NCBI RefSeq assembly: GCF_900093605.1
Contig: NZ_FLYE01000001.1
Span: 1-64,000 of the forward strand
DNA length: 64,000 nucleotides
Reading direction: 5' to 3'
From: Candidatus Terasakiella magnetica
GTDB lineage: Bacteria > Pseudomonadota > Alphaproteobacteria > Rhodospirillales > Terasakiellaceae
Shown: positions 46,922 through 55,476 of the stretch, one piece after another
Layout: each line of letters opens with the position of its first letter
Position numbering within the stretch: position 1 is the stretch's first letter
The notes under the pieces: model-generated
Seen by the model: only the letters and a program-made list of their open reading frames with translations
The model's database searches: none
Told to the model about the DNA's origin: nothing
Translations under genes and position numbers: made by a program

Positions 46922-47740
46922 GTGGGATCACTTGCAGGAAAAACGATCTTCATCACAGGGGGAAGCCGCGGCATCGGCCTTGCCATTGCCAAGAAATGTG
47001 CAGCGGACGGGGCCAATATCGCCATTGCGGCCAAAACGGCAAAAGCAAACCCGAAATTGCCCGGCACCATTTATAGTGCAGCTGAAGAAATTGAGGAAGC
47101 AGGCGGCAAAGCACTGGCGTTACAAGTTGATATTCGTGATGAAAATCAGGTGGCTGAGGCTGTAGCAAAAACGGTGGCTGAGTTCGGCGGGATTGATATT
47201 TGCATCAATAATGCCTCTGCCATTAATCTTACGGGCACGCTTGAAACACCGATGAAACGCTATGATTTGATGAACCAAGTTAATGCACGCGGCACGTTTT
47301 GTGTTTCACAAGCCTGCTTGCCCCATCTTTTAAGGTCCGAGAACCCTCATATCTTAAACCTGTCACCACCACTTAATATGGATGCTAAATGGTTTGCACG
47401 ACATACGGCCTATAGTATGGCAAAATATGGTATGAGCATGTGTGTGCTGGGCATGGCGGCGGAGTTTGCCTCACAAGGTGTGGCGGTCAATGCACTATGG
47501 CCTAAAACGGTTATTTATACAGCAGCCCTTGCTATGTTGGGTGATCTGGTGAAACCGGAAAATTGTCGCACACCCGAGATCGTTGCGGATTGCGCCCATA
47601 TCATTTTGCAACGTGATGCCAAGACCCATACCGGGAACTTTTATATTGATGAAGATGTATTGAAAGAAGAAGGTATTACGGATTTGGAGCATTATGCGGT
47701 GAAAGCTGGTGAACCACTACTTCCTGATCTTTTTCTCTAA
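46922..47740 (+). CDS. HSDL2-like short-chain dehydrogenase/reductase
   Basis: A short-chain dehydrogenase of 272 residues. The cofactor motif TGGSRGIG is at residues 12-19, NNAS is present, and the catalytic pair is Y164/K168 in YSMAK, with NLSPPLN supplying the serine. The KTAKANPKLPGTI segment is typical of the HSDL2 subgroup (human hydroxysteroid dehydrogenase-like 2). The GTG start is preferred because AGGGG is six bases upstream, whereas the ATG six bases earlier directly abuts the Shine-Dalgarno sequence. It is the last gene of the operon, and its substrate is unknown but is presumably a fatty or acyl alcohol/ketone. Confidence 0.88.
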   Translation: MGSLAGKTIFITGGSRGIGLAIAKKCAADGANIAIAAKTAKANPKLPGTIYSAAEEIEEAGGKALALQVDIRDENQVAEAVAKTVAEFGGIDICINNASAINLTGTLETPMKRYDLMNQVNARGTFCVSQACLPHLLRSENPHILNLSPPLNMDAKWFARHTAYSMAKYGMSMCVLGMAAEFASQGVAVNALWPKTVIYTAALAMLGDLVKPENCRTPEIVADCAHIILQRDAKTHTGNFYIDEDVLKEEGITDLEHYAVKAGEPLLPDLFL

Positions 47741-47746
47741 ATGAAC

Positions 47747-47774
47747 AAAGGCCACACCGGTCGGCGTGGCCTTT
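47747..47774 (+). terminator. Terminator hairpin after the beta-oxidation operon
   Basis: A long stem, AAAGGCCACACCG with CGGCGTGGCCTTT (one mismatch), has a very short loop. The T-tract is short (CTTT), so it may stop transcription less efficiently than a classical terminator. It lies seven bases after the SDR stop codon. Confidence 0.7.
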
Positions 47775-47955
47775 GCTGCGGAAGGTAGTGAATGTTACTC
47801 TTGGTAAGCAGAGTAACGTTACAAGAAAGTGTAATTTGCGAGATCAGCTCCCCTGTAACTGCAGCGCACAATGATGCAAATGATATGCAGAGTCAATAGC
47901 AAATGCGAACCATTCGCAAAAATATTTATAATATGGAGAGGTTTAGAAAGATGGG

Positions 47956-48345
47956 TTAGTCAGCAGCAACTTCTTTAAGGATGAATTCAGCAAATTCAAG
48001 GTCTTCCCCATATTCTTCACCAAGTTCTTCCATATTGTCGTCATCTTCTTCAAAACGCCATTCAACAAGGACCTTATTGCCTGCTTCTGCCGTTTCATCA
48101 AAGAGATCAAACAGCCCCATGAGAATTTTAGCCGTTGAGCTGTTGAAATAGATGAGCTCAAAAGTGAATTTAATCTCACTAGCATCCTGATCTTCAAAAT
48201 GACTTTCGAGCCTTTCCATTAGGGGGCCAAAAAATTCGTTCACATCTTCCGGATATGATTCCCCGCGCATAGTGAACACATTGGAATCAAAATCAAATTC
48301 GATTTCGGGTGAGCGTTCCGTTGCGGCAATTTTCACGTTTTCCAT
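47956..48345 (-). CDS. siaC: SiaC-family regulatory phosphoprotein
   Basis: A 129-residue protein of the SiaC (DUF1987) family. In Pseudomonas aeruginosa SiaC is phosphorylated by SiaB on one threonine and, unphosphorylated, binds and activates the diguanylate cyclase SiaD. The homologous site here is probably T71 in FNSSTAKILMGL, between a beta strand and a helix. The C-terminus is highly acidic. The gene starts 17 bp after the siaB stop, so the two form an operon. No siaA phosphatase or siaD cyclase is adjacent. Confidence 0.85.
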   Translation of the reverse strand: MENVKIAATERSPEIEFDFDSNVFTMRGESYPEDVNEFFGPLMERLESHFEDQDASEIKFTFELIYFNSSTAKILMGLFDLFDETAEAGNKVLVEWRFEEDDDNMEELGEEYGEDLEFAEFILKEVAAD

Positions 48346-48362
48346 TTTTGAAGTCTTCTTTC

Positions 48363-48917
48363 TTATACGTATGCTTTAATGCTGAAATAACTGCGGTCGT
48401 TATCGACTGGCATAAAATCAAATTCAAAACCTTTTTGGGCGCGACGTGCAATATCAATAAAGCCAACACCTGCGCCTTTGCTGCCGTCTGGTGTATCGCC
48501 TCTTAAGGTTTCTTTATAAAGTTTTTTAAGGCCGGGTGCATCCAGTTCCTGAATATGTTTCAGGTTGTTGCCAAGACGCCTAACATCTTTGTCTTCTATC
48601 AGGTTTGAACAGGAGACAAAAAAGCTTCCATCTGCGTATCCAACGGAGAGGACACCAAAGCGGAGCTCTTTTTGAACATCACCAGACATGAATTCTTCTT
48701 TTTCAGCTGAATAGCGAATGACATTTTGCACTTGTTCAACAAATAGGGAGAAAACGCTTCGTGCGACTTTCTTATCTGCTTCTTCCAATTCTAGCTTCAT
48801 GCGGATGGCTTGACCAATACCGCTTAGGACATCCTCTGTCATATAACCGCTATAACAGAAGATAATGCCTTTTTCTGCTAATAGGTTGCGAAATTCGTAC
48901 ATTTCGTTTGCTAGCAT
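48363..48917 (-). CDS. siaB: SiaB-family protein kinase
   Basis: A 184-residue GHKL-like kinase of the SiaB family, related to anti-sigma-factor kinases. The ATP-binding N-box is EQVQNVIRYS (E61, N65). A glycine-rich loop, KGAGVGFIDIARRA, ends near residue 160. GGAGG lies nine bases before the ATG. The partner is SiaC, encoded directly downstream, so the pair forms a kinase/phosphoprotein switch. In the known system the output is cyclic-di-GMP synthesis and aggregation. Confidence 0.85.
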   Translation of the reverse strand: MLANEMYEFRNLLAEKGIIFCYSGYMTEDVLSGIGQAIRMKLELEEADKKVARSVFSLFVEQVQNVIRYSAEKEEFMSGDVQKELRFGVLSVGYADGSFFVSCSNLIEDKDVRRLGNNLKHIQELDAPGLKKLYKETLRGDTPDGSKGAGVGFIDIARRAQKGFEFDFMPVDNDRSYFSIKAYV

Positions 48918-49045
48918 ATGTACGCGCCTCCACTCATCAAAACCGTTACAGCGTTTTATAATTACACTTTGCGTTTAAGATAACTCGTTTTTCTTTGACT
49001 TATCAATAGGCTTATTTTGTTTTTATAAATGTTTAGGTTCTGGCT

Positions 49046-49912
49046 CTAAGCCAGTGAGGGACGTTTTGTGAAAAATTTTCGTGCAAGGACAATCAGGACA
49101 ATGGCACTTACATTCATAATTACGGCATAAATAATTGCAGGGACCATCAACTCTGGCTTTTCTAGCACATTAATCGCCAAGAAAATGGCAAGGGCGACAT
49201 TTTGCAGGCCGCACTCAATGGAGATGGTGATTTGCTCTGGGGGGCTGCTTTTAAGATAAAAGGCGCTTAAAAAGCCAAAACAGATGGTGGCGATGTTTAG
49301 CGTGATAAGGTCGAGGCCAACATCAAGGAAGTGAGTGGCGATATTATCTTTATTAGCGATGAAAGCTCCTGCAACGATGAGGGCGAAAATAACGGTTGCC
49401 GTGCGTCTCAAGCCTCTTTGATGTTTTTCACATAAATCAGGTTTTTTTGCTTTTAAAACCATACCTAAAGCAATGGGCAGCGCGGTAATTAGAAAAATGC
49501 CACCCATAACGCGGCCTACTGGCATGGTGATTGTGGTGCCTTCCCCAACAAGGAATTGATAAGACAGACCTAAAATGACAGGCACGGTGATGATGGAGCA
49601 CAGGCTGGTAATAGCTGTCATACAAACGGAAAGGGCCGCATTGCCCCCTGCCAGTACAGAAAGCAGGTTTGAGGTGATGCCACCCGGGCAAGCCGCAAGG
49701 ATCATAAGGCCAAAGGCAAACTCAACAGGGCCTGTGTAAAAACTGGCGATAAAGAGGGCGATTATGGGCAATAAAACAATCTGATTTGCAAGGCCCACGA
49801 ATAAGGACTTGGGATGAGCTAAGACTTGCTTGAAATGGGTCAGGTTTAAGCCTGTGCCAACAGCAAACATGATAAAGGCCAGACCAATGGGCAAAAGTTG
49901 TTGTGCAGTCAT
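49046..49912 (-). CDS. Bile acid:sodium symporter (BASS) family transporter
   Basis: A 288-residue inner-membrane protein with about nine or ten hydrophobic segments. The BASS signature CPGGITSNLLSVLAGGNAAL and a second conserved helix ECGLQNVALA, thought to hold the sodium sites, are present. Members import organic anions such as bile acids, pyruvate or pantothenate with sodium, and the substrate here cannot be inferred. The ATG at 49912 is preferred, since the longer frame begins at TTG. A CTGGCT-TAG-AGCCAG dyad overlaps the stop codon but lacks a following T-tract. Confidence 0.85.
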   Translation of the reverse strand: MTAQQLLPIGLAFIMFAVGTGLNLTHFKQVLAHPKSLFVGLANQIVLLPIIALFIASFYTGPVEFAFGLMILAACPGGITSNLLSVLAGGNAALSVCMTAITSLCSIITVPVILGLSYQFLVGEGTTITMPVGRVMGGIFLITALPIALGMVLKAKKPDLCEKHQRGLRRTATVIFALIVAGAFIANKDNIATHFLDVGLDLITLNIATICFGFLSAFYLKSSPPEQITISIECGLQNVALAIFLAINVLEKPELMVPAIIYAVIMNVSAIVLIVLARKFFTKRPSLA

Positions 49913-50108
49913 AGGGATCAAATGTCTTTCGCTACCAGAACGCAGAAGTTGTTAAAATTATAGAGATATCAGCAGTTTCTACCTTGAAAGTCCAATATTA
50001 ATTCCCACTTATTTAGTAGGATAATCACATAGAAATGAAGACGTGCGAAGCGTTTATCTGGGCCTTCCTCTTAAAAAACGGTTCGCGCCGGGAAGTAAGG
50101 AACGTGTC

Positions 50109-52043
50109 ATGGAAGTTTTCGATTTATATTCAGAAATATACGCAAAGGAACGCCAAGAAGAAATGGCGTTGCAGGAGTATCTGCTCGGATGCCGCGATGA
50201 TCGCATGATGTATGCGAGTGCGGCGGAACGCATGGTGACAGCCATGGGGGAGCCTGAGCTTATAGATACCAATAGCGACCCCGTTTTAGGGCGTATTTAT
50301 CAAAACAGAACAATTAAGGTCTATCCCTCCTTTAAAGATTTTTACGGGATGGAAGACACCATTGAGCGCATAGCAGGTTATTTCAACTATGCGGCCCAAG
50401 GTTTGGAAGAAAAAAAGCAAGTGCTTTACCTGTTGGGGCCTGTGGGTGGCGGTAAATCATCAATTGCAGAGCGACTTAAAGCTTTGATGGAAGAATACCC
50501 CATCTATGTTTTGAAAGCCGGGGACGAAATAAGTCCGGTTTTTGAATCACCGCTTGGGCTTTTCGAGACTTCCAAATTCGGGGACTTGTTTGAAGACAAA
50601 TATAAAATCGCACGTCGCAGATTATCCGGTCTGATGTCCCCGTGGGCCGCAAAGCGGATGCAGGAGTTTGACGGTGATATTTCTAAATTCACCGTTGTGA
50701 GAATGATGCCGTCAAAACTGCATCAGCGTTGCGTTGCCAAGGTCGAACCCGGCGATGAAAATAATCAGGATATCTCAACCCTTGTGGGGAAAGTCGATAT
50801 TCGCCAGTTGGAACATTTCAGCCAGCATGACCCGGATGCCTATAGTTTCTCAGGCGGTCTAAACCGCACGACACAAGGCATCATGGAATTTGTCGAAATG
50901 TTTAAAGCACCCATTAAAGTGCTTCATCCGTTACTGACAGCCACACAGGAAGAAAACTATTTGGGGACCGAAAGTTTTGGGGCTTTCCCGTTCCAAGGTA
51001 TTGTGCTGGCCCATTCAAATGAAAGTGAATGGCAGCAGTTTAAGAACAACAAGAATAATGAGGCCTTTTTAGATCGTATTTGCATTATCAAGGTGCCTTA
51101 TTGCCTGCGTGTGAGTGAAGAAACCAAGATTTATGAAAAGCTGTTAAATAATTCCAAGCTTTCAGAGGCGACTTGCGCACCGGAAACCTTGCGCCTTATG
51201 TCTCAATTCTCTGTGCTGACACGTCTAAAAGCGCATGAAAATTCCAACCTTTATTCAAAAATGCGGGTCTATGATGGTGAAAATCTGAAAGATACAGACC
51301 CCAAAGCCCGCTCTGTACAGGAATATCGTGATATGGCAGGCGTGGATGAAGGGATGACGGGGATTTCCACCCGCTTTGCCTTTAAGGTGCTTTCACAAAC
51401 CTTTAATTATGATACGGCAGAGATTGCTGCTGATCCGGTACATTTGATGTATGTGTTGGAAATGGCGATCAAGCGTGAGCAATTCCCAAAAGAGCAAGAA
51501 GAGGAATATCTCAATTTTATCAAATCAGAACTGGGCCCGCGTTATGCTGAATTTATCGGTAATGAAATTCAACGCGCCTATTTAGAATCCTATTCAGAAT
51601 ATGGGCAAAACCTGTTTGATCGCTATATCGCTTATGCCGATGCATGGATTGAAGAACAGGATTTCAAAGACCCCGATACGGGCCAGATGTTTGAGCGTGA
51701 AATTCTTGATGGGGAACTGTCAAAAATTGAAAAGCCAGCAGGCATTGCCAATCCGAAAGACTTCCGCAATGAGGTGGTGAAATTTGTGCTGCGCGCGCGC
51801 GCCAATAATAAGGGTAAAAACCCGCTTTGGACCTCTTATGAAAAACTGCGTGATGTGATTGAAAAACACATGTTCAATCAGGTTGAAGACCTGCTGCCTG
51901 TGATTAGTTTCGGCACCAAGAAAGATGGGGATACGGAGGCTAAACACGGTGAGTTTGTCGAAAGGATGAAAGAACACGGATATTCGGAACGTCAAGTCAG
52001 GCGTTTAGTTGAATGGTACATGCGTGTCAATAAAGCGGGGTAA
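50109..52043 (+). CDS. prkA: PrkA family serine protein kinase
   Basis: A 644-residue PrkA (YeaG) protein with an AAA-like P-loop domain and a kinase-like C-terminal part. The Walker A motif GPVGGGKS is at residues 110-117. The segment around ASAAERMVTAMGEPELIDT matches the E. coli protein closely. The start at 50109 is chosen because AAGGAA lies about seven bases upstream and because the E. coli protein begins at the equivalent residue. The longer GTG frame adds 22 residues not found in that homologue. It is the first gene of a three-gene stress operon, with yeaH six bases downstream. In enterobacteria this operon is under starvation and nitrogen stress control. Confidence 0.95.
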   Translation: MEVFDLYSEIYAKERQEEMALQEYLLGCRDDRMMYASAAERMVTAMGEPELIDTNSDPVLGRIYQNRTIKVYPSFKDFYGMEDTIERIAGYFNYAAQGLEEKKQVLYLLGPVGGGKSSIAERLKALMEEYPIYVLKAGDEISPVFESPLGLFETSKFGDLFEDKYKIARRRLSGLMSPWAAKRMQEFDGDISKFTVVRMMPSKLHQRCVAKVEPGDENNQDISTLVGKVDIRQLEHFSQHDPDAYSFSGGLNRTTQGIMEFVEMFKAPIKVLHPLLTATQEENYLGTESFGAFPFQGIVLAHSNESEWQQFKNNKNNEAFLDRICIIKVPYCLRVSEETKIYEKLLNNSKLSEATCAPETLRLMSQFSVLTRLKAHENSNLYSKMRVYDGENLKDTDPKARSVQEYRDMAGVDEGMTGISTRFAFKVLSQTFNYDTAEIAADPVHLMYVLEMAIKREQFPKEQEEEYLNFIKSELGPRYAEFIGNEIQRAYLESYSEYGQNLFDRYIAYADAWIEEQDFKDPDTGQMFEREILDGELSKIEKPAGIANPKDFRNEVVKFVLRARANNKGKNPLWTSYEKLRDVIEKHMFNQVEDLLPVISFGTKKDGDTEAKHGEFVERMKEHGYSERQVRRLVEWYMRVNKAG

Positions 52044-52048
52044 GCACC

Positions 52049-53365
52049 ATGCGATACTTCGTAGATCGACGAGAAAACCCCAAAGGTAAAAGCCTTGGAA
52101 ATCGCCAGCGGTTTGTTAAACGTGCACGGGCACGCATTAAGGAAGTTGTGGATAAATCCCTTAAGGACCGCAGCATTAAAGACCTTGCCACGGGGGAGAA
52201 AATCACCATTCCCTCCAAAGGAATTGAAGAACCCAAATTCTTTAATGATGGGCGCACAGGTAAGAAAGATCGTGTTTTTCCCGGTAATAAAGAGTTTATA
52301 CCCGGCGATACCATTCCTCGTCCCCAAGGCGGGGCCGGGCAGGGGGGCGGCAAGGAAGGTTCTGATGATGGGGAAGGCCAAGATGATTTCAGCTTTACCC
52401 TAACGCGTGATGAATTCCTCGATCTGTTTTTTGAGGATTTAGAACTGCCAGACCTTGTTAAAAAATCCCTTACAGACGTGAAGAACTTTCAAACCAAACA
52501 TGCGGGCTATCGCACCTCTGGCACGACTTCTAACATCACATTGGTGCGCACCATGCGCCAATCACTTGCGCGCAGAACAGCGCTAAAACGGCCCAAGAAA
52601 AAAGAAATTGATGAGATTGAAGAAGAAATCAATGAGTTAGAGTCAAAAAAACGCCTTGGGGTGAAACAGAAAGCACGGCTTGAGGAATTAAAGAAGCTTC
52701 ATGTAAAATTGATGCGCAAACGTTCTGTTGTTGGATTTATTGACCCGATTGATGTGCGCTATCACGCCTTTGAAAAGGTTCCACAGCCCAATTCTAAAGC
52801 TGTCATGTTCTGCCTCATGGATGTGTCTGGTTCTATGGGGGAGCGTGAAAAAGATTTGGCAAAACGTTTCTTCTTGCTGCTTCATCTGTTTTTAGATCGA
52901 CGTTACGAATATACCGAGATTGTCTTTATCCGCCACACGCATGTGGCCTCAGAAGTGGATGAAGAGACGTTTTTTTATGGGCGTGAAAGTGGCGGTACGG
53001 TTGTGAGCCGGGCCTTGGATGAAATGAAGAAAATCCTGCGTGATCGCTATCCAACAGACATCTGGAATGTCTATGGCGCCCAAGTCTCTGATGGGGATAA
53101 CACAAGCGGGGATAGCGGGAACTGCATATCTTTGTTGAATGAGGACATCCTGCCTTTGGTGCAATATTACACCTATATCGAAGTGGTGGATGAAAACGAG
53201 ATGGAGATTGTGCGCAACGGCGAAGGCGGGTCCTCACTGTGGAAGGCGTACCGCGATATTCGCGACGTGTGGCCTCTTTTCAAAATGGGGAAAATCGCAC
53301 AGGCGGGTGACATTTATGGGGTCTTTAGGGAGCTGTTTGCAAAAGACCTGAAAGGGGCATCATAA
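52049..53365 (+). CDS. yeaH: YeaH/DUF444 family protein with VWA-like domain
   Basis: A 438-residue protein of the YeaH family. The N-terminus is basic and Gly-rich (RPQGGAGQGGGKEG). Residues about 255 onward form a von Willebrand A-like domain with the metal-site motif DVSGS (258-262), then a KDLAKRFFLLLHLF helix and QVSDGDNTSGDSG. Such proteins usually assist an AAA ATPase, so partnership with PrkA is likely. The stop overlaps the spoVR start by one base (TAATG), indicating translational coupling. Confidence 0.93.
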   Translation: MRYFVDRRENPKGKSLGNRQRFVKRARARIKEVVDKSLKDRSIKDLATGEKITIPSKGIEEPKFFNDGRTGKKDRVFPGNKEFIPGDTIPRPQGGAGQGGGKEGSDDGEGQDDFSFTLTRDEFLDLFFEDLELPDLVKKSLTDVKNFQTKHAGYRTSGTTSNITLVRTMRQSLARRTALKRPKKKEIDEIEEEINELESKKRLGVKQKARLEELKKLHVKLMRKRSVVGFIDPIDVRYHAFEKVPQPNSKAVMFCLMDVSGSMGEREKDLAKRFFLLLHLFLDRRYEYTEIVFIRHTHVASEVDEETFFYGRESGGTVVSRALDEMKKILRDRYPTDIWNVYGAQVSDGDNTSGDSGNCISLLNEDILPLVQYYTYIEVVDENEMEIVRNGEGGSSLWKAYRDIRDVWPLFKMGKIAQAGDIYGVFRELFAKDLKGAS

Positions 53366-54912
53366 TGACAAAACAAGATATCAAACCCTTGTTTACACGC
53401 TCAGAATGGACCTTTGACCTTATGTCTACGGTCTATGAAGCCATTGAGGATATTGCAGAAAACGAGCTTCACTTAAACACATACCCCAACCAGATTGAGA
53501 TCATTTCATCAGAACAGATGTTGGATGCCTATTCATCCATCGGCTTGCCCTTGATGTATAAACATTGGTCATTTGGTAAAAGGTTTGCGCGCGATGAACA
53601 TAGTTATCGCCGGGGCTATGCTGGCTTGGCTTATGAAATCGTAATTAATTCCAGCCCGTGCATTAGCTATAATATGGAAGATAGTTCCATGGCGATGCAG
53701 ACTTTGGTCATGGCTCATGCCGCCTTTGGGCATAATCATTTCTTCAAAAATAATTATTTGTTCCAGCAATGGACCGATGCGGAAGGGATTTTGGAATATC
53801 TGTCTTTTGCCCGTGATTATATTTCCAAATGTGAAGAGCGTCATGGGCGCGAGAGGGTGGAAGAAGTCTTGGACGCCGCCCACGCGTTGATGGATCAAGG
53901 CGTGTTTCGTTATCGCAGGCCACCCAAGCTTTCCAAAGAAGCGCTTCATAAAAAAGTGAAGGAGCGTGAGGAATATGAAGAACATACCTATAACGACCTG
54001 TGGCGCACTGTCCCTATAAATGAGGAAGAAGCGGAAGAGCCCTCAGAAAGTGATATTGAGAAAAAAAAGCGGCGCGATATGTTTAAGCTGCCAGAAGAAA
54101 ACCTGCTTTATTTCCTAGAAAAAAATAGCCCGATTTTACAGACGTGGGAGCGTGAGGTTTTGCGTATTGTGCGCAACATCGCGCAATATTTTTATCCGCA
54201 AAAACAGACCAAGGTGATGAATGAGGGCTGTGCGACTTTTGTGCATTATACCATCATGAACCGCCTTTATGATAAGGGGTTGATCACGGAAGGCGCCATG
54301 CTGGAAATCCTCCATAGCCATACCAGTGTTGTGTTTCAGCCTGAATTTGATGATCCACGATATAACGGCATCAACCCGTATGCGCTGGGCTTTAACATGA
54401 TGATGGATATTAAACGCATGTGTATGGAACCCACCGATGAGGACCGGGAATGGTTTCCTGATATTGCAGGTAATGGGAAGTGGCGCGATACATTATTGGA
54501 TGCTTGGGCAAACTATCGCGATGAGTCTTTTATCTTGCAATATCTCAGCCCGCATTTGATGCGCAAGATGCGTTTCTTTGCCATTTTTGATGACAGTAAA
54601 AAATCAAATCTGGAAATCTCAGCCATTCATAATAATGCAGGTTACCGTGCTGTGCGCAATGGTTTGGCGGAAAGTTATAACCTTTCCTTACAGGAACCCG
54701 ATATTCAGGTGATTGATGTGAATATGCGGGGTAATCGCACGCTTTATCTGCGCCATCGTGTGAAAAATGGTGTTTTGCTTTATGAGAAACAACGCGATGA
54801 GGTTTTAAAGCACTTAAAAGTCCTTTGGGGCTATGAAATTGTCTTAAAAGGAGAAGACCAGCAAACAGGCGAAGATATCTATATGGCAACAACAAAAACA
54901 TCTTTTGATTGA
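53365..54912 (+). CDS. spoVR: SpoVR family protein
   Basis: A 515-residue SpoVR (YcgB) family protein, the third member of the conserved prkA-yeaH-spoVR set. Typical segments are GYAGLAYEIVINSSPCISY, MAHAAFGHNHFFKNNYLF, NEGCATFVHYTIMNRLYD and a C-terminal RNRTLYLRHRV-like stretch. The molecular function is unknown. The family is named for a Bacillus cortex-formation gene, but here it belongs to a non-sporulating stress operon. Conserved His residues (AHAAFGHNHFF) could bind a metal, which is inference. Confidence 0.93.
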   Translation: MTKQDIKPLFTRSEWTFDLMSTVYEAIEDIAENELHLNTYPNQIEIISSEQMLDAYSSIGLPLMYKHWSFGKRFARDEHSYRRGYAGLAYEIVINSSPCISYNMEDSSMAMQTLVMAHAAFGHNHFFKNNYLFQQWTDAEGILEYLSFARDYISKCEERHGRERVEEVLDAAHALMDQGVFRYRRPPKLSKEALHKKVKEREEYEEHTYNDLWRTVPINEEEAEEPSESDIEKKKRRDMFKLPEENLLYFLEKNSPILQTWEREVLRIVRNIAQYFYPQKQTKVMNEGCATFVHYTIMNRLYDKGLITEGAMLEILHSHTSVVFQPEFDDPRYNGINPYALGFNMMMDIKRMCMEPTDEDREWFPDIAGNGKWRDTLLDAWANYRDESFILQYLSPHLMRKMRFFAIFDDSKKSNLEISAIHNNAGYRAVRNGLAESYNLSLQEPDIQVIDVNMRGNRTLYLRHRVKNGVLLYEKQRDEVLKHLKVLWGYEIVLKGEDQQTGEDIYMATTKTSFD

Positions 54913-55058
54913 GGCAGCTTTATCCATTTAAATTGAAACAACCTACTGCTCTTGTAGCGCTACTTACGTAAATATACCATATACTTGTAGGTAGTTACGG
55001 ACACGACTTTAAGGTGGTACAATCTATGCGATGGGGAAGTTAGGTTGAGTCAATTTTA

Positions 55059-55466
55059 ATGTTTGATAATATGCGAATTACAGCTGATCGCAGTTGCATG
55101 TACGTTTCAGATTTTTACGCTGAAGCATATGAAATTCATGAGCTTTTTGCTGCTTATATAGATGATGCTGATGGTTTTACTTACCATCAAAAGCGTCAGC
55201 ATTTAAAACGTATTATCCTTTTGGCACGCGAGCATATTACCATCAAAAAAGAAGCTGTTTCAGTTGATGAAGTGTTGGAAAAAAACTGCAGTCGTGCCTT
55301 AAATTCCTCAAACACAGAAATCGAACTTGTAGAGTATTTAGTAAATAATGAGCCAGGGATTGGCACATTAGAAGCGGCCGTTATAAACTGGTATCAAAAT
55401 AGCTTTATGCCCAGCGAGAAATCCTGTGCTTGCTGTAAGTTCAATGTGGTTTGGCATAAGTCTTAG
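55059..55466 (+). CDS. Hypothetical protein, 135 residues, C-terminal cysteine cluster
   Basis: I do not recognise this protein. It is mostly helical with charged surfaces and no signal peptide. It ends in a Cys-Ala-Cys-Cys motif (C123, C125, C126), which could bind a metal, followed by KFNVVWHKS. The gene follows the spoVR operon after 146 bp. That gap contains the perfect palindromes GTAGCGCTAC (54954-54963) and TTACGTAA (54964-54971), so it may have its own promoter. The stop lies ten bases from the convergent stop of the c-di-GMP gene. An in-frame ATG at codon 5 is an alternative start. Confidence 0.65.
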   Translation: MFDNMRITADRSCMYVSDFYAEAYEIHELFAAYIDDADGFTYHQKRQHLKRIILLAREHITIKKEAVSVDEVLEKNCSRALNSSNTEIELVEYLVNNEPGIGTLEAAVINWYQNSFMPSEKSCACCKFNVVWHKS

Positions 55467-55476
55467 TGACAGGCCC

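Noticed and set aside
47794-47817. GTTACTC/GAGTAAC inverted repeat between the convergent SDR and siaC genes
   Set aside because: No T-tract on either side, and the ten-base loop and seven-base arms are within chance range.
49040-49054. CTGGCT-CTA-AGCCAG dyad at the transporter stop codon as a terminator
   Set aside because: No T-tract follows on the minus strand, so a rho-independent terminator is not supported.
50043-50108. GTG-initiated extension of prkA by 22 residues
   Set aside because: The E. coli homologue begins at the residue corresponding to 50109, which has a good ribosome site.
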